Origin: Chromatiales bacterium
GTDB taxonomy: Bacteria > Pseudomonadota > Gammaproteobacteria > UBA6429 > Thiohalophilaceae
NCBI GenBank assembly: GCA_027001895.1
Contig: JALTLP010000074.1
Coordinates: forward strand, 1-7,058
Reading direction: 5' to 3'
DNA length: 7,058 bases
The translations under genes and the position numbers were made by a program. How positions within the stretch are numbered: position 1 is the first letter of the stretch; each line of letters starts with the position of its first letter. Below the pieces are notes generated by a model. That model had not been told where the DNA came from, searched no databases, and saw nothing but the letters and a program-made list of their open reading frames with translations. Positions 1-6,136 of the stretch are shown piece by piece.

Positions 1-797
1 TTTGCTGTTGTTGCTCTGATGATATCCTGGCCTGCAGGATCATCCAGATTGATAATGGCCATTTCAAGATCCGGGCTGTTAAATAATTTTACTTTCTCAT
101 CCAGATACGCAGCCATTGAACCATGATAATCAAGATGGTCTTGTGTTAAGTTGGTAAAAATTGCTGTATTAAAATGAACACCATCAACTCTGCCCTGAGC
201 CAGTGCATGCGAAGAAACTTCAACAGCAGCAAAAGCTGCACCTTGCTCTAAAAACTCAGCCAGTGTTTTATGTACAGTGATAACATCCGGAGTCGTATGT
301 GTACCCGCTGTGATTTGTGGATAAACACCATTACCCAGCGTACCAATCAATCCGTACTTTTGTTCACCCTCAAGAGCCTGTGCAATATAATTAACACACG
401 ATGTTTTTCCGTTTGTACCGGTAACACCAACAAGATTAAGTTTTTCAGACGGATGGTTATAAAACTGGTTAGCCAGCTTACCAAGTGATTGCCTGAGGTT
501 TTCAACAGCAACAAGCGGAACATTTTTGTTAATAGCAGACCAGGCGAAAGGAATAGCATCGACCTGTGCATCCCAAACGACCGCAGCTGCACCCTTTTCA
601 ACGGCAGTATCAATAAAGTCACTGGCATTTGTATTGTTACCACCAAGCGCAATAAATAAATCACCCTCGGCAACCTGTCGGCTATCAGACACCAGGTTAT
701 TTATTACAACATCATATTTTTCAGGCACAGTAGCAATACCCTGCAGAATGCTACTTAGCTTACCTGTAAATAGCTGTTGTTTGACTGCCATCATCAT
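1..797 (-). CDS. murE: UDP-MurNAc-tripeptide synthetase MurE (5' part; runs off left edge)
   Basis: Cytoplasmic Mur ligase that adds the third amino acid (meso-diaminopimelate in most Gram-negatives) to UDP-MurNAc-L-Ala-D-Glu using ATP. The 265 codons present cover the N-terminal UDP-substrate domain (SDSRQV at about 37-42) and much of the central ATPase domain. Visible motifs are the P-loop VTGTNGKTS at 125-133, HTTPD at 167-171, VEVSSHALAQGR at 192-203 and NLTQDHLDYHG at 216-226. A lysine in YLDEK (about 235) fits the carbamylated lysine of the family. The C-terminal domain, including the motif that separates Dap from Lys specificity, lies beyond the window, so the added residue cannot be read. 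The start is ambiguous: three ATG codons stand in tandem at 797, 794 and 791. The first overlaps the ftsI stop as ATGA and an AGGA lies 11 bases upstream of it. It is the fifth gene of the dcw operon. Identity is secure; the exact start is not. Confidence 0.96.
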   Translation of the reverse strand, partial: MMMAVKQQLFTGKLSSILQGIATVPEKYDVVINNLVSDSRQVAEGDLFIALGGNNTNASDFIDTAVEKGAAAVVWDAQVDAIPFAWSAINKNVPLVAVENLRQSLGKLANQFYNHPSEKLNLVGVTGTNGKTSCVNYIAQALEGEQKYGLIGTLGNGVYPQITAGTHTTPDVITVHKTLAEFLEQGAAFAAVEVSSHALAQGRVDGVHFNTAIFTNLTQDHLDYHGSMAAYLDEKVKLFNSPDLEMAIINLDDPAGQDIIRATTA

Positions 798-2527
798 CTA
801 CCAACCATTCCTGTTGTTATTACATCAGAGGGAGCATATGCATATTTAACATCTGTTTTAATCGCATCAGGTGCAACATCAAGTATTCTTAATGCGCCTG
901 CCATTACTTTTGAAAAGACCGGTGCAGCCACTTCACCGCCATAGTAAACTCCGCCTGCAGGTTCATCGACGGTTACTACCATGACCATTCGTGGGTTACT
1001 TGCGGGCACCATACCAGCAAAAATAGCCAGATATTTTTTATCGCTATAACCACCCATAGTAATTTTTTTAACCGTTCCCGTTTTGCCTGCCACACGGTAA
1101 CCAGGTATTTTCGCCAAAGAACCTGTTCCCTCTTCTGTAACAACCGATTCCATCATTGAGATTAACTGGCGGGATGTATTTTCAGCGATAACCGCCTTAC
1201 CCGGCTCTACATTATCTACCCGGGTAAACTTCACGGGTAAACGTTTACCTTTATTTGCAATAACAGCATAAGCACGTGCAAGTTGTAGCGTTGTGACTGA
1301 CAGGCCATAACCATAAGATAATGTAGCCCGTTCAATCTTTTGTTTATCTGAAATATTGTTAACCAGCCCGGTAACTTCACCCGGGAAACCACTCTGACTG
1401 CTTTCCCCAAAACCAACACGATGATGCATACCAGTAATACGACTGGCAGGAAGTGACAGAGCAATTTTACTTGCACCAACATTACTGGACTTCTGGATAA
1501 TATGTTTTAAATCGAGCACACCATAATTTCGGGTATCACGGATAAGGTTTGTGCCAACCCGCAAGGTTCCGGGTGTTGTATCAATAACAGATGTTGGCCG
1601 ATACTTGCCAGATTCCAGTGCTGCTGCAATTGTAAAAGGCTTAATTGTTGAGCCCGGCTCATAAATATCGGTTACTGCACGATTACGAAAGTTTTTGCTT
1701 TTCAGGTTGCGCCTGTTGTTCGGGTTATAAGATGGCTGGTTAACCATTGCCAGCACTTCACCCGTTTTTACATCCAGGATAACAGCAGAGCCTGACTTTG
1801 CTTTATGCTTAAGTACCGCTTTTTTTAACTCACGATAAGTCAGGTATTGTAACCTGCGATCAATACTTAAAATTAAATCTTTACCCGGTTTCGGTTGCTC
1901 AATTAATTCGACATGCTTTATAACCCTTCCCAAACGATCTTTTAATACACGCTTAAGTCCCGGCGTTCCTTTTAACCATTCGTTGTAAGCCAGTTCCAGG
2001 CCTTCCTGGCCGGCATCATCCACATCGGTAAAACCTATAACATGTGCAGCCACTTCGCCAGCCGGGTAATAACGTCGGTATTCACGCTGCAAGGAAACCC
2101 CAGGTAATCCCAGTGCCAGTACTTTTTGTGAAATATCCGGTGAAATATGGCGTTGCAGATATACAAAGTTTCGCGTTTTACGCTGCATTACCAGTTTGGT
2201 AATTTTAGAAACCCTGATTTTTAAAATCTTTGCAAGCTTTGGCCATTGTGACTGAGCAGTTAAAAATTCTTTAGGATAAATCCACACTGAATTAACCGGC
2301 GTACTTACTGCCAGTGGTTCGCCGTTACGATCAGTAATCATACCTCTGTGTGTAGCAATCGGTACCTTGCGTAAGTAACGTGCGTCACCCTGCCCTTGCA
2401 AAAAAGCATGGTCCAGGATATGCAGATCAAAAGCGCGCCAGATTAAAGCTGCAACACTGATAGCAATAAATGCAACCACAATAAACATGCGGTAAAATTT
2501 CACCGGAGTATGCACTGTCACACTCAT
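794..2527 (-). CDS. ftsI: Peptidoglycan D,D-transpeptidase FtsI (penicillin-binding protein 3)
   Basis: Septal class B penicillin-binding protein that cross-links peptidoglycan in the periplasm during division, working with FtsW and the FtsQLB complex. The 577 residues compare with 588 in E. coli. The order is a short cytoplasmic tail, one membrane segment (about 14-31), the conserved RGMITDRNGEPLA (61-73) opening the pedestal domain, DAGQEGLELAYN (171-182), and a C-terminal transpeptidase domain. All three catalytic motifs are present: STIK at 293-296 (nucleophile S293), SSN at 347-349 and KTG at 482-484. The ATG at 2527 overlaps the ftsL stop by four bases. No strong Shine-Dalgarno precedes it, so coupling to ftsL translation is likely. 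The stop TGA at 794 overlaps the first murE ATG. The single N-terminal membrane anchor and position between ftsL and murE support FtsI over another class B protein. Nothing is missing or truncated. Confidence 0.98.
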   Translation of the reverse strand: MSVTVHTPVKFYRMFIVVAFIAISVAALIWRAFDLHILDHAFLQGQGDARYLRKVPIATHRGMITDRNGEPLAVSTPVNSVWIYPKEFLTAQSQWPKLAKILKIRVSKITKLVMQRKTRNFVYLQRHISPDISQKVLALGLPGVSLQREYRRYYPAGEVAAHVIGFTDVDDAGQEGLELAYNEWLKGTPGLKRVLKDRLGRVIKHVELIEQPKPGKDLILSIDRRLQYLTYRELKKAVLKHKAKSGSAVILDVKTGEVLAMVNQPSYNPNNRRNLKSKNFRNRAVTDIYEPGSTIKPFTIAAALESGKYRPTSVIDTTPGTLRVGTNLIRDTRNYGVLDLKHIIQKSSNVGASKIALSLPASRITGMHHRVGFGESSQSGFPGEVTGLVNNISDKQKIERATLSYGYGLSVTTLQLARAYAVIANKGKRLPVKFTRVDNVEPGKAVIAENTSRQLISMMESVVTEEGTGSLAKIPGYRVAGKTGTVKKITMGGYSDKKYLAIFAGMVPASNPRMVMVVTVDEPAGGVYYGGEVAAPVFSKVMAGALRILDVAPDAIKTDVKYAYAPSDVITTGMVGR

Positions 2528-2820
2528 AACTTTATGATCACCGTGTTTTCATAACTTACATTACGCATATGTAATTTTTCAGTTGCTATTTTTTCAATAC
2601 GGCTATCCGTTGCCCAGGTACTTTGTTCCAGTTGTAATTGTCCCCACTCGATATTCATTTTGTCCCGTTGTTTATTCAGCCCTTCAAGCTCAACAAATAA
2701 AAGTCTGTTGCTATGCCGGCTGTATACAACCAGCATTGCTGAAAGCATGACGGCAATAATCAGTATAAAATTGATGAGCTTTAATTTATCACCCAGCAAT
2801 TGACTCATTAATTCATTCAT
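2524..2820 (-). CDS. ftsL: Cell division protein FtsL
   Basis: Small bitopic inner-membrane protein that forms the FtsQLB complex with FtsB and FtsQ and helps activate FtsWI at the septum. The 98 residues are shorter than the 121 of E. coli. A short cytoplasmic N-terminus carries KLK, followed by one hydrophobic segment (about 16-33). A periplasmic stretch of about 38-70, rich in Leu, Glu and Gln (NRLLFVELEGLNKQRDKMN), fits the coiled coil. A C-terminal part contains RIEKIATEKLHMR (74-86), typical of the family. FtsL sequences diverge strongly, so the call rests on topology, size, this C-terminal region and the invariant place between rsmH and ftsI. The ATG at 2820 follows the rsmH stop after three bases and has a GAGAGG Shine-Dalgarno 9 bases upstream. 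A second in-frame ATG at residue 5 is less well placed. Confidence 0.95.
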   Translation of the reverse strand: MNELMSQLLGDKLKLINFILIIAVMLSAMLVVYSRHSNRLLFVELEGLNKQRDKMNIEWGQLQLEQSTWATDSRIEKIATEKLHMRNVSYENTVIIKL

Positions 2821-2823
2821 CTG

Positions 2824-3756
2824 CTAAAGCCTCTCAGCTATTCGCATCACAGCACTGCGCGAACGTGGATTTTGTTTTACTTCGTTTGCGGATGCTTTTA
2901 TTGCCTTACCAATTCGTTTCAGTCTGGAATTAACCTGCACATGCATAACCGGTAAATCAATCGGCAATTGCTCGCCCTTTTCCATATCGCGAATAAAACG
3001 TTTTACAATACGATCTTCAAGTGAATGAAAACTGATAACCACTAACCGACCACCTGGCTTTAAAATATTAACCGCTTGTTGCAGGCACTGTTCCAGGTCA
3101 TCCAGTTCACTGTTTATATAAATGCGTATTGCCTGAAAGCTGCGGGTAGATGGGTCTTTACCTTTTTCCCATTTTGGGTTTGCCGCTGCTACAATGGACG
3201 CCAGTTGTTTGGTTGTCTGAATAGGCTGCTCTTCACGGGCATGAATAATGGCGCGGGCAATACGTTTTGCAAAACGTTCTTCGCCGTACTCTTTTAATAC
3301 TTTGGCAATATCTTTTTCGTCGGCATCGGCCAGCCACTGCGCTGCACTCAAACCTTGCGCCGGGTTCATACGCATATCGAGTGGGCCATCACTCTGAAAA
3401 CTAAAACCACGCGAAGCATCATCAATTTGTGGAGATGACACACCAAGATCAAGTAATACTCCATCAACATCGCCTGCCCAACCATACTGCTTAACAACCG
3501 CTTCGAGTTCTGCAAATGACGTTTGCGAAATACTAAAACGTGTATCGTTACTAAATTCTTTTTCGGCTGTGGCAATAGCTTGTGGGTCTTTATCGAATGC
3601 CAGTAACTTACCCTGCTCACCGAGTTGCTCTAATATAAGTTTGCTATGCCCACCCCGCCCAAAGGTACCGTCCACATAGCAACCATCGGCATTGATATTT
3701 AACGCCTGCACCGCTTCATTTAACAATACGGTTTGATGAGTTAAAGCAGCACTCAT
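2824..3756 (-). CDS. rsmH: 16S rRNA (cytosine(1402)-N(4))-methyltransferase RsmH (MraW)
   Basis: S-adenosylmethionine-dependent enzyme that methylates N4 of C1402 in the decoding centre of the 30S subunit. The 310 residues match the usual length (313 in E. coli). Family blocks in order are HQTVLLNEAV (7-16), the SAM-binding GTFGRGGHS (30-38), FDKDPQA (54-60), LLDLGVSSPQ (101-110), RGFSFQSDGPLDMRM (116-130), an internal insertion domain, FQAIRIYIN (207-215), VVISFHSLEDRIVKRF (239-254) and the terminal PRSRSAVMR (297-305). The ATG at 3756 shares four bases (ATGA) with the mraZ stop. A GGAGA at 3771-3767, inside the mraZ coding sequence, serves as ribosome binding site 10 bases upstream. It pairs functionally with RsmI, encoded about 1.5 kb upstream, which makes the 2'-O-methyl group on the same nucleotide. 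The gene is complete and unremarkable. Confidence 0.98.
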   Translation of the reverse strand: MSAALTHQTVLLNEAVQALNINADGCYVDGTFGRGGHSKLILEQLGEQGKLLAFDKDPQAIATAEKEFSNDTRFSISQTSFAELEAVVKQYGWAGDVDGVLLDLGVSSPQIDDASRGFSFQSDGPLDMRMNPAQGLSAAQWLADADEKDIAKVLKEYGEERFAKRIARAIIHAREEQPIQTTKQLASIVAAANPKWEKGKDPSTRSFQAIRIYINSELDDLEQCLQQAVNILKPGGRLVVISFHSLEDRIVKRFIRDMEKGEQLPIDLPVMHVQVNSRLKRIGKAIKASANEVKQNPRSRSAVMRIAERL

Positions 3757-4202
3757 AAGGAAATATTCTCCAGATCGGTCGACAGGCTTTCGTCGTTATC
3801 GGTTAACCAGCTATCCCGTTGCTCGTTCCAGGTCTGTTCATCCCAGATTTCAAATTTTTTGCCCTGGCCAATTAAAGTCACCCGTTTTTCCAGATTGACT
3901 CGCTCACGCAATAAAGGGGGGACTAAAATCCGCCCGCTGTTATCAAATTCACACTCCGATGCATGACCAATTAACAGACGTTGTAATTTGCGTGTTTGCG
4001 CGTTGATATTAGGCAGGCGCACCAGTTGGCGCTCGATTTCTTCCCAAACGGGTAAGGGGTACAACAACAGGCAGGGATCGTTTAAGTCGAGAGTAACCAC
4101 TAACTGACCATTGCATTGCGCAGTCAGTTTGTCCCGATACTTGCTGGGCATGGCCATACGCCCCTTCGCATCGAGGTTGAGTGTGTTGACACCTCTAAAC
4201 AA
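3753..4202 (-). CDS. mraZ: Transcriptional regulator MraZ
   Basis: First gene of the dcw cluster, encoding a DNA-binding protein of the SpoVT/AbrB-like fold that forms a ring and, in E. coli, represses its own operon. The 149 residues are close to E. coli's 152. The tandem family signatures are visible: DAKGRMAMP at 11-19 in the first half and DNSGRILVPPLLRE at 87-100 in the second. I place the start at the TTG at 4202. That gives the canonical N-terminus MFRGVNTLNLDAKGR, and an AGGAG lies exactly 7 bases upstream. The next in-frame ATG (residue 16) would cut off the first signature. The operator just upstream and the ATGA overlap with rsmH fit autoregulation of the whole operon. The C-terminal tail (about 130-149) is acidic. 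Identity is secure. Confidence 0.97.
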   Translation of the reverse strand: MFRGVNTLNLDAKGRMAMPSKYRDKLTAQCNGQLVVTLDLNDPCLLLYPLPVWEEIERQLVRLPNINAQTRKLQRLLIGHASECEFDNSGRILVPPLLRERVNLEKRVTLIGQGKKFEIWDEQTWNEQRDSWLTDNDESLSTDLENISL

Positions 4203-4209
4203 TTTTTTA

Positions 4210-4214
4210 CTCCT
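4210..4214 (-). promoter_or_regulatory. Shine-Dalgarno of mraZ
   Basis: AGGAG on the minus strand, separated by seven AT-only bases from the TTG at 4202-4200. It is the strongest ribosome binding site visible in the operon and decides the choice of the non-ATG start. Confidence 0.85.
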
Positions 4215-4237
4215 GAGTGATCAATTCAGTTATTGTG

Positions 4238-4262
4238 ATCCAAAATTCCCCACTTGGATCCA
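4238..4262 (-). promoter_or_regulatory. Probable MraZ operator (three repeats, 10-base phase)
   Basis: Read on the minus strand, three pentamers follow each other with exact 5-base spacers: TGGAT (4262-4258), TGGGG (4252-4248) and TGGAT (4242-4238). The known MraZ site is a series of TGGGN direct repeats separated by 5 bases upstream of mraZ, so phase and place fit exactly. Only the middle repeat has the full TGGG core; the outer two read TGGA. The array lies just downstream of the predicted transcription start, where bound MraZ could block promoter clearance. That mechanism is inferred. Confidence 0.75.
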
Positions 4263-4271
4263 CTTTTATAC

Positions 4272-4300
4272 ACTATAGAGAGCATTTAGCCACAAATCAA
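4272..4300 (-). promoter_or_regulatory. Predicted sigma70 promoter of the mraZ (dcw) operon
   Basis: On the minus strand a -35 TTGATT (4300-4295) and a -10 TATAGT (4277-4272) are separated by exactly 17 bases. Each matches four or five of the six consensus bases. Transcription would start near 4265, leaving a leader of about 60 bases that contains the MraZ repeats and the mraZ Shine-Dalgarno. Confidence 0.7.
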
Positions 4301-4382
4301 GTGATACAGCACACAAAAACCTAAAAAGTTTCTTTTATGACAATGACTTAGCGCAGCTTATAAGGAAGATTGATTGATTTTT

Positions 4383-4424
4383 AGCCATTTTTTGAAAATT
4401 AAAATACATTATATTTCAATGGCT
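4383..4424. repeat. Imperfect inverted repeat between rnpB and the mraZ promoter
   Basis: AGCCA (4383-4387) and TTGAAA (4392-4397) pair with TTTCAA (4414-4419) and TGGCT (4420-4424). This makes an 11-pair stem with a TTTT bulge and a 16-base AT-rich loop. No T-run follows it on either strand, so it does not look like an intrinsic terminator. A minus-strand TATAAT (4413-4408) sits mainly in the loop, without a convincing -35. The rest of the gap between rnpB and the mraZ promoter (4301-4476) is AT-rich and shows no gene. Function unknown. Confidence 0.4.
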
Positions 4425-4476
4425 TATAAACGGTAGTTAATGTGCGAATTTAAGAAAATGGGTGAATTCTAAGCAG

Positions 4477-4498
4477 AAAAAAAGGGGGGGAGTTAGCC
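4477..4498 (-). terminator. Probable 3' processing/termination region of rnpB (C7-T7 tract)
   Basis: On the minus strand the 3' strand of RNase P helix P1 (4498-4489) runs into seven C (4490-4484) and then seven T (4483-4477). The T-run resembles the tail of an intrinsic terminator. The only perfect stem directly before it is P1, whose other strand is more than 350 bases away; no strong local hairpin is visible. It may work as a release site, or transcripts may continue and be trimmed. Confidence 0.45.
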
Positions 4499-4865
4499 GA
4501 TAAGCCGGGTTCTGTCGTGAGCAATCATTCATCTGGTATACACGTTACCGTGCAACTCAAGCAACCTACCCAGAAACCATACGGGCCGCATGTTGCCCCA
4601 TCATAAAAACAACCAAGGGCATGTTTCTCTATTTGGTCTTGCTCCAGGTGGGGTTTTCCCTGCCACTTATGTTGCCATAAGCGCGGTGCGCTCTTACCGC
4701 ACCATTTCACCCTTACCGATGCTAAAAAGCACAGGCGGTATATTTTCTGTGGCACTTTCCGTCGGCTCTCACCGCCCAGACGTTATCTGGCACCCTGCCC
4801 TGTGGAGCCCGGACTTTCCTCCGGTATTCAGTGTGCTGAATACCCGCGATTGCCTGGCTAACTCC
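4489..4865 (-). ncRNA. rnpB: RNase P RNA, bacterial type A (M1 RNA)
   Basis: Catalytic RNA that, with RnpA protein, removes 5' leaders from precursor tRNAs. The boundaries come from helix P1: GGAGTTAGCC (4865-4856) pairs perfectly with GGCTAACTCC (4498-4489), giving 377 nt. Other elements recognised on the minus strand are P2 (GCAATC with GATTGC), P3 as a perfect 9-bp hairpin (GGTATTCAG / CTGAATACC) and the conserved GAGGAAAGTCCGGGCTCC. The core GGTAAGGGTGAAA, GTGCGGTAAGAGCGCACCGC and AGCAAGACCAAATAG blocks are also present. GGGT in L15 (4571-4568) is the motif that pairs with the tRNA CCA end. The P17 hairpin has loop GGCCC, which can pair with GGGC to form P6. P4 is closed by the terminal ACAGAACCCGGCTTAT block. 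Between P16 and P17 there is an extra 28-nt hairpin (4621-4594) that I do not recall from E. coli. The core looks intact and functional. Confidence 0.97.
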
Positions 4866-4868
4866 TTA

Positions 4869-4897
4869 TATATAAGTATACGTTATTTCGCTGTAAA
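4869..4897 (-). promoter_or_regulatory. Predicted sigma70 promoter of rnpB
   Basis: Minus-strand TTTACA (4897-4892) and TATATA (4874-4869) are separated by 17 bases. This would start transcription around 4865-4863, exactly where helix P1 says the RNA should begin, so little or no 5' trimming would be needed. An overlapping TATACT (4880-4875) is a closer -10 match but has no suitable -35 and would start about six bases earlier. Confidence 0.6.
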
Positions 4898-4965
4898 GAA
4901 GTAACCCGCATTAAGATCTACAGACAGGGCTATTTCTGGAGAGAGTGAGAATTAATGACGCCAAC

Positions 4966-4996
4966 AAAAAAACCGGTGGCCTGACCATGGTTTTTT
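4966..4996 (-). terminator. Probable rho-independent terminator downstream of rsmI (possibly bidirectional)
   Basis: On the minus strand CCATGG (4990-4985) pairs with CCACCGG (4979-4973), with one weak or bulged position and a 5-base loop. Seven T follow (4972-4966). Six T also flank the other side, so the hairpin could act on either strand. It lies about 270 bases beyond the rsmI stop and upstream of the rnpB promoter, so it would separate the two transcripts. Confidence 0.65.
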
Positions 4997-5264
4997 GTGA
5001 ATCCTGAGTTAAACGAACAATTGCTTTACCTGTCACTTCATCTTTTTGCTCGATGTTTTTTAGGCAAAGATTTTGTTCACAATAACGTATCAGGAAATAT
5101 ACAACATATTTTATACATAGATGATTATAAATTTTCTATTAAGCAAACACTGATAATAATATTTGCATTGTTTCTTTACAGGCACACAGTATTTTATTTT
5201 TATGTTTTAAAATTATTTGGACTATCAGAACCACATGCTGAACGTATCAATATTGTTTTTAACT
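4997..5264. other. AT-rich intergenic block between rsmI and its terminator; no convincing gene
   Basis: About 268 bases clearly richer in A and T than the flanking genes. The plus strand is open from about 4985 to 5323 and could encode 108 residues from a GTG at 4997. That codon directly follows the T-run of the terminator, no Shine-Dalgarno precedes it, the reading frame runs into the 3' end of rsmI in antisense, and I recognise no domain. On the minus strand I found no reading frame worth calling. It may be a long 3' untranslated region of rsmI or the remnant of a lost gene. Confidence 0.5.
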
Positions 5265-6128
5265 TTATTTATCTGAAAATGTTAAAGCATGTTGATACAA
5301 CTTGTTCTTACGCAGCCCGCTAATTTCTGCCGTGAGAGCAGCCGCTTTTTTAATGGGTAGTTCTTTTAAAAGTAATTTAAGAATTCGTTCGGCTTCCGGG
5401 TCGATTTCATCCTTTGCCGGTTCAGCCACCATACCTTGTACCACAATGGCTATCTCACCCTTGCGCTGATTGCTATCGGTTTTTACCCACTCAGCCAGGT
5501 TTTTAAGGCTGTCGGATTTAATGGTTTCGTACAACTTGGTAAGTTCTCGCATAAACACTGCTTGTCGCTCAACACCAAAATAGACGGCCATATCAGCCAG
5601 GGTGTCGATAATTCGGTGCGGCGCTTCGAAAAACACCAGGGTATCAGAGTTACTGACCAGCTCTTTTAATCGCGCCACTCGCTGGGTCGGTTTAGCCGGC
5701 AAAAAGCCTTCAAAATGCACACTGTTGGTCGGCAAACCTGCCGCCGATAACGCAGTGGTTAGCGTACTTGGCCCCGGCACCGGAACTACCGGAATACCCA
5801 GCTGATGGGCACGGCGCACAATATAATAACCCGGGTCACTGATTAACGGAGTACCGGCATCCGATATAACCGCTATGGACTTACCAGCCTGTATTTTTTG
5901 CAGTAAACTCTCACAGGCATCACGTTCGTTATGTTCATGCAGAGCTGTTAAACTGGTGCCAATGGCAAACTGTTGCAATAAAGGCCGACTGTGACGGGTA
6001 TCTTCAGCCGCGATAAGATCGACACTTTTTAAGGTATCAATTGCGCGTTGTGACATATCTCCCAGATTACCAATGGGGGTTGCGACAAGATATAAAGTCC
6101 CTGTGGAGTTACCTGCTGGCTGATTCAC
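5265..6128 (-). CDS. rsmI: 16S rRNA (cytidine(1402)-2'-O)-methyltransferase RsmI
   Basis: SAM-dependent tetrapyrrole-methylase-fold enzyme that adds the 2'-O-methyl group to C1402 of 16S rRNA, completing the m4Cm made together with RsmH. The 287 residues match the family (286 in E. coli). Visible blocks are LYLVATPIGNLGDMSQRA (12-29), DLIAAEDTRHS (37-47), VISDAGTPLISDPGY (87-101), VPVPGPST (115-122), the EGFLPAKPTQR block (140-150), FFEAPHR (166-172), ELTKLYETI (195-203), RKGEIAIVV (222-230) and a basic C-terminus with LPIKKAAALTAEISGLRKNKLYQHAL. The start is GTG at 6128. A GGA 7 bases upstream is a weak ribosome binding site, and the N-terminus fits the family length. It is divergent from lpoA, as in many gammaproteobacteria, and precedes rnpB on the same strand. 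I see no clear promoter of its own. Identity is secure. Confidence 0.97.
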   Translation of the reverse strand: MNQPAGNSTGTLYLVATPIGNLGDMSQRAIDTLKSVDLIAAEDTRHSRPLLQQFAIGTSLTALHEHNERDACESLLQKIQAGKSIAVISDAGTPLISDPGYYIVRRAHQLGIPVVPVPGPSTLTTALSAAGLPTNSVHFEGFLPAKPTQRVARLKELVSNSDTLVFFEAPHRIIDTLADMAVYFGVERQAVFMRELTKLYETIKSDSLKNLAEWVKTDSNQRKGEIAIVVQGMVAEPAKDEIDPEAERILKLLLKELPIKKAAALTAEISGLRKNKLYQHALTFSDK

Positions 6129-6136
6129 GTTATAAT
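6109..6136 (+). promoter_or_regulatory. Possible promoter of lpoA
   Basis: A perfect -10 TATAAT lies at 6131-6136, on the plus strand. The best -35 at suitable distance is the poor TTACCT (6109-6114, 16-base spacer), so the call rests on the -10. The start would be near 6143, giving a leader of about 38 bases. The promoter overlaps the rsmI start codon region, which could make transcription of the two divergent genes interfere. Confidence 0.45.

Noticed and set aside
347..673. Open frame of 108 codons on the minus strand
   Set aside because: Out-of-frame shadow of murE, whose own frame carries all the Mur ligase motifs.
526..849. Open frame of 107 codons on the plus strand
   Set aside because: Antisense to the start of murE and the end of ftsI, both secure genes.
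3366..3620. Open frame of 84 codons on the minus strand
   Set aside because: Out-of-frame shadow inside rsmH.
4525..4755. Open frame of 76 codons on the minus strand
   Set aside because: It lies within the sense strand of rnpB, a structural RNA; no ribosome binding site or recognisable protein.
4590..4904. Open frame of 104 codons on the plus strand
   Set aside because: It lies almost entirely antisense to the RNase P RNA, whose helices and conserved blocks explain the sequence.
4997..5323. 108-codon GTG frame on the plus strand as a gene
   Set aside because: No Shine-Dalgarno, its start abuts the terminator T-run, it overlaps rsmI in antisense, and no domain is recognised; kept only as a finding.
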